A stretch of DNA of 9,126 nucleotides from Ruminococcaceae bacterium UBA7147. GTDB taxonomy: Bacteria; Bacillota; Clostridia; Oscillospirales; Acutalibacteraceae. Position numbers and translations under genes: made by a program. The notes under the pieces were generated by a model, which was not told the origin of the DNA, did no database searches, and was given only the letters and a program-made list of their open reading frames with translations. How positions within the stretch are numbered: position 1 is the stretch's first letter; each line of letters starts with the position of its first letter. The DNA lies in assembly GCA_002491825.1 (NCBI GenBank), contig DKWR01000035.1, positions 1-9,126 on the forward strand, given 5' to 3'. Below, piece after piece: positions 4,971 to 9,126 of this stretch.

Positions 4971-5047
4971 CGTTGGTTTTTGCTTTGCTGCCACTCCCAT
5001 ACCAGCAAAGAAGTGAGCCGATTGAAATTACTTTTCTCGTTTTGCCT
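4950..5047 (-). ncRNA. candidate structured small RNA or attenuated leader (about 98 nt)
   Basis: A minus-strand promoter (5054-5082) and a strong terminator (4952-4981) bracket about 98 nt with no plausible coding frame. The RNA can form an 8-bp hairpin, CTTTGCTG (5010-5003) with CAGCAAAG (4990-4983), around a 12-nt loop. CACTTC (5015-5010) just 5' of the stem is complementary to GGAGTG (4997-4992) in that loop with one wobble, allowing an H-type pseudoknot. It ends in the terminator hairpin. It matches no riboswitch class I recognise. It may be a stand-alone small RNA, a leader controlling the membrane protein gene 38 nt downstream, or a dispersed repeat. Confidence 0.45.
4952..4981. terminator. 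symmetric 12-bp terminator hairpin
   Basis: AAAAACCAACGT (4952-4963) pairs perfectly with ACGTTGGTTTTT (4970-4981) around a CCGCCA loop. A-runs and T-runs flank both sides, so it can terminate in either direction. No plus-strand gene needs it, so its evident client is the minus-strand transcript starting near 5047. Confidence 0.85.
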
Positions 5048-5053
5048 AAACAT

Positions 5054-5082
5054 ATTATATCATACGTCAAAGGCTATTTCAA
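5054..5082 (-). promoter_or_regulatory. promoter of the candidate small RNA
   Basis: On the minus strand TTGAAA (5082-5077) and TATAAT (5059-5054) are 17 nt apart with an extended TGA before the -10. The predicted start is an A near 5047. The match is as good as for the protein-coding promoters in the window, yet no coding gene follows before the terminator. Confidence 0.7.
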
Positions 5083-5150
5083 GTATATGCCGTAAAATTA
5101 TTTTTATTCCGATAAAACCGATTAAAAGCGTACCAAAGCGGATAATTATA

Positions 5151-5179
5151 TTGCATTTTTTTCCTTTAATTGTTATAAT
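5151..5179 (+). promoter_or_regulatory. metG promoter
   Basis: TTGCAT (5151-5156) and TATAAT (5174-5179) are 17 nt apart, with TGT before the -10. The start near 5186 gives a leader of about 47 nt, too short for a T-box. GGGAGG at 5218-5223 sits 9 nt before the ATG. Confidence 0.8.
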
Positions 5180-5232
5180 ATAATTTATAACACATTAGCT
5201 CATTTGCTGAATTTCAAGGGAGGAATTACACT

Positions 5233-7179
5233 ATGTGCAAGAAAAAACCGTTTTACATCACAACGCCTATCTACTATCCTTCGGGCAATCCGCATATCGG
5301 TCACTGCTATACGACAGTTGCCTGCGACTCTATCGCCCGCTACAGACGAATGCAGGGCTTTGACGTAATGTTCCTTACGGGAACCGACGAGCACGGTCTG
5401 AAGATTGAGCAGAAGGCTGCCGAAAAGGGCATTACTCCCAAGCAGTACGTTGACGAAATCGTGGAGATTTTCAAGAGCCTGTGGAGCTTTATGAACATCA
5501 GCTACGACAGATATATCCGCACAACCGACGATTACCACGTTGAAACGGTGCAGAAAATTTTTAAGGAGCTTTACGACAAGGGCTACATCTACAAGGGCGA
5601 GTACAAGGGCAAATACTGCACTCCCTGCGAGAGCTTCTGGACGGAAAGCCAGCTTGTTGACGGCAAATGTCCCGAATGCGGACGTGAGGTTGTCGAGGCA
5701 AAGGAGGAGGCTTACTTCTTCAAAATGGCTCCCTTTGCCGACAGAATTGAAAAGCTCCTCACCGAAACCGACTACCTACAGCCGAAAACTCGTGCCGTTG
5801 AGCTTGTAAACAACTTTATCAAGCCGGGACTTGAGGATTTGTGCGTTTCAAGGACAAGCTTTACCTGGGGCATCCCCGTAACCTTTGACGAAAAGCACGT
5901 TGTTTACGTGTGGATTGACGCACTTTCAAACTATATCTCCGCACTCGGCTATCAGAACGAAGCTTTTGACGAGTTCGACAAATACTGGCCTGCGGACGTT
6001 CATATGGTTGCAAAGGACATTATGCGTTTCCACGCAATCATCTGGCCTGCAATGCTTATGGCTCTCGATTTGCCGTTGCCAAAGCACCTTGCCGTTCACG
6101 GCTGGATTACCTTCAACGGACAGAAGATGTCGAAGTCGCTCGGCAACGTTGTTGACCCGTTCATTCTCGGCGAGCGTTACGGCGCAGACGCTATCCGCTA
6201 CCACATTATGCGTGAAATGGCTCTCGGCGCAGACAGCTCGTTCTCGAACGAAATTATGATTAACCGCATTAACTCCGACCTTGCAAACGGACTGGGCAAC
6301 CTTGTTTCACGTACCGTTGCAATGGTTGAAAAATACTTCGGCGGAACACTCCCGACCGAGCGTGTAAGCGGAGAATTTGACGACGAATTAATCGAAACCG
6401 CAACGGCATTGAGGGCAAGGGTTGACGCCTTTATGGACGAAACACAGCTCAACAACGCCCTTGCCGAGATTTTCAAGGTTGTTTCACGTGCAAACAAGTA
6501 CATTGACGAAACTGCACCGTGGGTTATCGCAAAGGACGAATCGAAGAAAGCAAGACTTGCGACCGTGCTTTACAACCTGCTTGACACAATCAGAATTGTC
6601 GCTACTCTGCTCTCTGCATTTATGCCCACGACAATGCCGAAGGCACTCGAACAGATTGGTGCTTGCGAGAAGTGCGCAACATATGAAAATGCAGATAAAT
6701 TCGGCGTTCTGCCCCCTGACGTAACCGTTAAGAAGGGCGAGGCTCTCTTCCCGAGAATTGACGTTGACAAGGAAATTGAGGAGCTTAACTCAATCATCAA
6801 GAGCAGCTCGGGCGAGGACGAGGAAACGAAAAAGCTCCGTGAGGAAATTGAGGGTATTGCGCAGATTGGAATTGACGACTTCTGCAAGGTTGATTTGCGT
6901 GTGGCTGAAATAAAGGCTTGCGAGCCGATTAAAAAGGCTAAAAAGCTGTTAAAGCTGACCGTTTTTGACGGTGTAAAGGAGAGGACTGTAGCAAGCGGAA
7001 TTGCAAAGTACTACAAGCCCGAGGAGCTTGTGGGCAGGAAGATTATTCTTGTTTCAAACCTTGCGCCTGCAAAGCTTTGCGGTGTTGAAAGCTGCGGAAT
7101 GATTCTTGCCGCAACGTGCGGTGAGGACGTAAAGGTCATCTTCGTTGACGATATGCCCGCAGGAGCAAAGATTAGTTAA
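5233..7179 (+). CDS. metG: methionine-tRNA ligase (methionyl-tRNA synthetase)
   Basis: Charges tRNA-Met with methionine in the cytoplasm, supplying both initiator and elongator tRNA. A 648-residue class I synthetase: HIGH at 21-24, the TGTDEHG stretch at 49-55, a zinc knuckle of the four-Cys type (Cys129, Cys132, Cys146, Cys149), and KMSKS at 298-302. The tRNA-anticodon helical domain follows. A C-terminal tRNA-binding (EMAP/Arc1p-like) domain from about residue 547 begins IDDFCKVDLRVAEIKAC. The length fits the bacterial form with the C-terminal dimerising domain. The frame is intact. It is flanked by its own promoter and a bidirectional terminator, so it is monocistronic; the tatD-type gene that often follows metG in Firmicutes is absent here. 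No T-box precedes it. Confidence 0.98.
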   Translation: MCKKKPFYITTPIYYPSGNPHIGHCYTTVACDSIARYRRMQGFDVMFLTGTDEHGLKIEQKAAEKGITPKQYVDEIVEIFKSLWSFMNISYDRYIRTTDDYHVETVQKIFKELYDKGYIYKGEYKGKYCTPCESFWTESQLVDGKCPECGREVVEAKEEAYFFKMAPFADRIEKLLTETDYLQPKTRAVELVNNFIKPGLEDLCVSRTSFTWGIPVTFDEKHVVYVWIDALSNYISALGYQNEAFDEFDKYWPADVHMVAKDIMRFHAIIWPAMLMALDLPLPKHLAVHGWITFNGQKMSKSLGNVVDPFILGERYGADAIRYHIMREMALGADSSFSNEIMINRINSDLANGLGNLVSRTVAMVEKYFGGTLPTERVSGEFDDELIETATALRARVDAFMDETQLNNALAEIFKVVSRANKYIDETAPWVIAKDESKKARLATVLYNLLDTIRIVATLLSAFMPTTMPKALEQIGACEKCATYENADKFGVLPPDVTVKKGEALFPRIDVDKEIEELNSIIKSSSGEDEETKKLREEIEGIAQIGIDDFCKVDLRVAEIKACEPIKKAKKLLKLTVFDGVKERTVASGIAKYYKPEELVGRKIILVSNLAPAKLCGVESCGMILAATCGEDVKVIFVDDMPAGAKIS

Positions 7180-7191
7180 GAAAAATAGTAT

Positions 7192-7238
7192 AAAAACAGG
7201 TCGGAACATCGCATTAAAGCGGTGTCCGACCTGTTTTT
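7192..7238. terminator. bidirectional terminator between metG and the XRE regulator
   Basis: AAAAACAGGTCGGA (7192-7205) pairs perfectly with TCCGACCTGTTTTT (7225-7238). Past a bulged A, CATCGC pairs with GCGGTG (one wobble) around the loop ATTAAA. A- and T-runs on both sides suit termination of metG and of the converging XRE gene. The core is nearly identical to the hairpin at 1956-1997. Confidence 0.9.
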
Positions 7239-7278
7239 ATATGTCATACGTATTTGTTTTTTAAAATTATTGTCAATT

Positions 7279-7611
7279 TTAGATTAATTTAAATTTTAAA
7301 ATATGTCTGATAATCTGCAACACTTCTTGCTTCTCCTCTATAGACAAGCAACTAAGTTCAAAAATTATATCATTTAAAATCTCATCTGTACATTCATTAT
7401 CAAATTTTTGGTCGCTGAATAATTCAGATAACGACATATTCAAAGCATTAGCAATTTTTTCAATCAATTTTACTGTTGGATTTTTTTCATCTCTTTCAAT
7501 TTGTCCTAAATAAGCTGTAGTTATATCCGCTCTTAAAGCTAATTGCTCTTGTGATAAATTATGTTTTAACCTCAAATATCGTATTCGGTTTCCTAAACTA
7601 TAGTTATTCAT
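7279..7611 (-). CDS. XRE-family transcriptional regulator
   Basis: A 110-residue protein. Residues 6-65 form a Cro/CI-type helix-turn-helix: LGNRIRYLRLKHNLSQEQLA, then ADITTAYLGQIERDEKNPTV, then the IEKIANALNMSLSELF tail. Residues 70-110 form a helical segment (IEEKQEVLQIIRHILKF), probably for dimerisation. The layout resembles the small SinR/phage-repressor-like regulators. ATG 7611 has an AGGTGA site about 8 nt upstream. The gene is divergent from the lipoprotein gene and shares its control region. An identical 14-bp sequence downstream of each promoter is the likely operator, implying autorepression plus control of the lipoprotein. Base composition is markedly more AT-rich than metG, suggesting acquisition. 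DNA-binding family certain; the target is inferred. Confidence 0.9.
   Translation of the reverse strand: MNNYSLGNRIRYLRLKHNLSQEQLALRADITTAYLGQIERDEKNPTVKLIEKIANALNMSLSELFSDQKFDNECTDEILNDIIFELSCLSIEEKQEVLQIIRHILKFKLI
7595..7608 (-). promoter_or_regulatory. putative XRE operator, copy 1 (inside the regulator's first codons)
   Basis: AATAACTATAGTTT on the minus strand, centred on the palindrome AACTATAGTT (7596-7605), begins at codon 2 of the XRE gene. It lies roughly +15 to +28 from the predicted start, a road-block position. An identical 14-mer in inverted orientation lies at 7684-7697. Confidence 0.6.
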
Positions 7612-7629
7612 TTAAAATCACCTATAATT

Positions 7630-7659
7630 ATTATAAAACACTTGCATTTTATTATTCAA
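7630..7659 (-). promoter_or_regulatory. promoter of the XRE regulator
   Basis: On the minus strand TTGAAT (7659-7654) and TATAAT (7635-7630) are 18 nt apart. The start near 7623 gives a leader of about 12 nt. The -35 box falls inside the spacer of the opposing lipoprotein promoter, so the two promoters physically overlap. Confidence 0.65.
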
Positions 7660-7670
7660 AGTGATATAGT
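7642..7670 (+). promoter_or_regulatory. promoter of the lipoprotein gene
   Basis: TTGCAT (7642-7647) and TATAGT (7665-7670) are 17 nt apart, with an extended TGA. The start near 7677 gives a leader of about 60 nt containing the second operator copy. TATAAT at 7681-7686 is an alternative -10 but lacks a recognisable -35. Confidence 0.6.
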
Positions 7671-7683
7671 GTGTATTAGATAT

Positions 7684-7697
7684 AATAACTATAGTTT
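7684..7697 (+). promoter_or_regulatory. putative XRE operator, copy 2 (lipoprotein leader)
   Basis: AATAACTATAGTTT, identical to the minus-strand sequence at 7595-7608, lies about +8 to +21 of the predicted lipoprotein transcript. The flanks of the two copies differ, so this is not simply a duplicated gene start. Confidence 0.6.
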
Positions 7698-7736
7698 GTT
7701 ATATCAAAAAACATAAAAAAGAAATGAGGAGAAAAA

Positions 7737-8300
7737 ATGAAAAAATTGATGTGTGCAATTCTATCCGGTCTGCTGATACTTTCATTGGCAGCTTGCAGTA
7801 AAGAACAAACAGACACAAGTATTCAAAATTCGGAGCAGACTGTCGCCGAAACTACAGAAAACAAAAAAAGTGGCGAAATAACAATTCAGGATATTGATTG
7901 GTCTGTTGATGAAGCAATGGTTAATGACAGCAAACGAGCAGTGTTCAGCTATACTAATAATTCCAACTACACCATAACTTCTGTGCAAATAAGAGCGTAC
8001 TTGAAATCCGATTATACTAAAGAAGATGTTGCTGATTGGGGTGAAGATTTAGGTCGTGGTGACGAATGGGAATTGTCAGACATATTCTTAGATGCTGAAT
8101 ATAAAGAAACAGTTGAGCCAAATGAAACATCTCCAAAAGAACCTATACACCGAAACAATATTTATTATGTTAACAGTACAGCCGATTTTGAAAAAACAGA
8201 ACCGGCTTTAATGACAATAAAATATCTAGACAGCGAAAACACCGAACAATCAATATACTATGACTACAAGGCAGGAAAATATCTCGAAGACGCTTCATAA
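7737..8300 (+). CDS. surface lipoprotein, function unknown
   Basis: A 187-residue protein with a lipoprotein signal: basic MKK, a hydrophobic core, and the lipobox LAAC with Cys20 as the lipidated residue. Residues 21-47 form a polar Glu/Thr/Ser/Lys linker. The remainder (about 48-187) looks like a beta-rich extracellular domain with strands such as KRAVFSYTNN and SVQIRAYLKS, a DEWELSDIFLD stretch, and a Tyr-rich end (SIYYDYKAGKYLED). The pattern recalls extracytoplasmic beta-sandwich domains of the FxLYD kind, but I cannot assign it. GAGGAG lies 5 nt before the ATG. It is divergent from the XRE regulator, probably repressed by it, and ends at a strong terminator. Base and codon use are AT-rich like the regulator, suggesting the two arrived together. 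Confidence 0.85.
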   Translation: MKKLMCAILSGLLILSLAACSKEQTDTSIQNSEQTVAETTENKKSGEITIQDIDWSVDEAMVNDSKRAVFSYTNNSNYTITSVQIRAYLKSDYTKEDVADWGEDLGRGDEWELSDIFLDAEYKETVEPNETSPKEPIHRNNIYYVNSTADFEKTEPALMTIKYLDSENTEQSIYYDYKAGKYLEDAS

Positions 8301-8310
8301 TGAGATACAT

Positions 8311-8351
8311 AAAAAGAGGCTACCTCACTTTTATTAGTGAGATAGCCTTTT
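8311..8351. terminator. bidirectional terminator between the lipoprotein and DUF1275 genes
   Basis: GGCTACCTCACT (8318-8329) pairs with AGTGAGATAGCC (8336-8347) with one C-A mismatch around a 6-nt loop. An A-run (8311-8315) lies on one side and TTTT plus AATTTTT on the other, so both converging transcripts can end here. Confidence 0.85.
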
Positions 8352-8362
8352 AATTTTTCCTC

Positions 8363-9052
8363 TTATGCTCTTTTTAAAATGTATCTGACTGCAAGGCGTT
8401 TTACCTGTCTTTCTTTCAGCCACAGGTACGCCGCCGAGGAAAGTGCAATCGGCACAAAGCAGAACCACACGCTCATTGTACCGAGGAACACGCTTGCAAC
8501 ACACGCAAGCGCAACGCCCGAGTGAAAGCCGAGGAGCGTCAGCCAGTAAAATCTCGCCTGTTCGCCCTGTTTTTTATCTTTGTCAATTATGTATCTTGTC
8601 AGCGACATTACGGCAATTCGCAGATTGTTTGAAGAAAAAATCGTTGCGCTGGCATAGCCTGCCGCCGTTCTGTAGGCGTTCCACTGAATCGGCATTACAA
8701 AAAGTATCGGCAGAACTGCAATGTAGTGATTTGCAATATTCGGAAACAAGCCGATAATCACCACCGCACAGCTCGTCATAACAAGGCTTATCAGTCTTAA
8801 ATCGTGCTTGATGAATTTCTCCGCAAGCACGTAGAACACGTTGCCCAGAATGTACGTAATCAGCGCAAGCACAAGAAACGCAAGTGCCGAAAAATCTGCG
8901 CTGAAAATCTTGCAGACAATGTGAATTAAATTTGCAGTCTGTGCGTTGCCGAAAAAGTCGCAGTGATTGAAAATTGCGTAGCCGCCCATAAATCCGCCGA
9001 TTGTGCTTACGGCGTAATGCAGCAGCTTTTGCCTTGAAGCTTTTTCGTTCAT
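8363..9052 (-). CDS. YoaK/DUF1275-family membrane protein
   Basis: A 229-residue integral membrane protein with about six helices (roughly 12-30, 55-78, 85-103, 106-125, 167-187 and 192-212). The N-terminal GGFMGGYAIF and FFGNAQTANLIHI segments correspond to the conserved glycine-rich and F.NAQTGN-like motifs of DUF1275. The basic C-terminal tail (KERQVKRLAVRYILKRA) should be cytoplasmic. The family is widespread in bacteria, proposed to be transport-related but not biochemically assigned. ATG 9052 is preceded by AAGGAAG about 9 nt upstream. No partner gene is in view; it shares only a terminator with the lipoprotein gene. Length is typical of the family. Confidence 0.85.
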   Translation of the reverse strand: MNEKASRQKLLHYAVSTIGGFMGGYAIFNHCDFFGNAQTANLIHIVCKIFSADFSALAFLVLALITYILGNVFYVLAEKFIKHDLRLISLVMTSCAVVIIGLFPNIANHYIAVLPILFVMPIQWNAYRTAAGYASATIFSSNNLRIAVMSLTRYIIDKDKKQGEQARFYWLTLLGFHSGVALACVASVFLGTMSVWFCFVPIALSSAAYLWLKERQVKRLAVRYILKRA

Positions 9053-9082
9053 TAAATTACTTCCTTATATTAATATCTAATT

Positions 9083-9110
9083 TAGTTATCCCTTTTTGAA
9101 AGGTAAACTA
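9083..9110. repeat. imperfect inverted repeat upstream of the DUF1275 gene
   Basis: TAGTTATCCCTT (9083-9094) and AAAGGTAAACTA (9099-9110) pair with two mismatches and one wobble around TTTG. The arms extend loosely outward to about 9078-9119. It lies 31 nt upstream of the ATG, in the leader or promoter zone, where no clear -10/-35 pair could be assigned. It may be an operator or leader hairpin. Confidence 0.4.
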
Positions 9111-9126
9111 TAATTTAGCGTTGGAA

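Noticed and set aside
4943..5053. A 36-codon minus-strand frame inside the candidate RNA
   Set aside because: Its ATG directly abuts the -10 box, upstream of the predicted start, it has no ribosome site, and it runs through the terminator hairpin.
4767..5183. Other overlapping frames on both strands between the membrane protein gene and metG
   Set aside because: They cross the terminator and promoters, lack ribosome sites, and show no domain-like features.
5186..5232. A T-box leader in front of metG
   Set aside because: The untranslated region is about 47 nt, far too short, and contains no T-box sequence or antiterminator.
5540..6887. Several 89- to 124-codon frames inside metG on both strands
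   Set aside because: They are shadows of the intact synthetase frame, with no independent signals.
1..9126. CRISPR array, tRNA, rRNA, insertion sequence
   Set aside because: No regularly spaced direct repeats, cloverleaf, rRNA segments, transposase or flanking target duplications could be seen.

Overview
The window looks like chromosomal DNA from a low-to-moderate GC anaerobic Firmicute, most likely a gut Clostridia member of the Ruminococcaceae/Oscillospiraceae type. The basis is Gram-positive-style Shine-Dalgarno sites (GGAGG, 5-9 nt before ATG), many short intrinsic terminators, sigma-A-type promoters (TTGnnn-17-TATAAT, often with an extended TG), a secreted NlpC/P60 hydrolase with cell-wall repeats, and a clostridial-style MetRS with a C-terminal tRNA-binding domain. 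No rRNA, tRNA, CRISPR array, transposase or phage structural gene was seen. The genus is inference.

Layout. 1-347 is non-coding: a heptamer tandem repeat, a terminator, and a strong promoter carrying a 14-bp palindrome. 348-1928 (+) is a membrane-anchored NlpC/P60 peptidoglycan hydrolase. It meets a minus-strand unit at a shared hairpin (1956-1997). That unit, in transcription order, is a Nif11-like leader-peptide gene (3492-3770), a FliB-like cysteine-cluster protein (2504-3487), the N-terminally eroded remnant of a HigB/RelE-type toxin (2290-2553), and an intact XRE antitoxin-like gene (2012-2287). Upstream on the minus strand are a 49-residue single-span membrane protein (3861-4010), rpsT for ribosomal protein S20 (4191-4451), and a 90-residue three-span membrane protein (4640-4912). 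The last is preceded by a candidate structured small or leader RNA (about 5047 to 4950).

metG (5233-7179, +) stands alone with its own promoter and a bidirectional terminator. Next is an AT-rich two-gene module: an XRE regulator (7279-7611, -) and a divergent lipoprotein (7737-8300, +). Their promoters overlap, and an identical 14-bp sequence sits in inverted orientation just downstream of each. After another bidirectional terminator comes a DUF1275/YoaK-type membrane protein (8363-9052, -).

How the genes work together. S20 and MetRS are translation housekeeping genes; the hydrolase remodels or senses the cell wall. The accessory interest is in two places. The first is the tightly coupled Nif11-like peptide plus FliB-like pair, which could be a small RiPP-type or peptide-modification system with no flagellar gene in view. 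The second is the XRE/lipoprotein module, which looks like a self-contained, locally acquired regulatory switch. Both are inferences from motifs and gene order.
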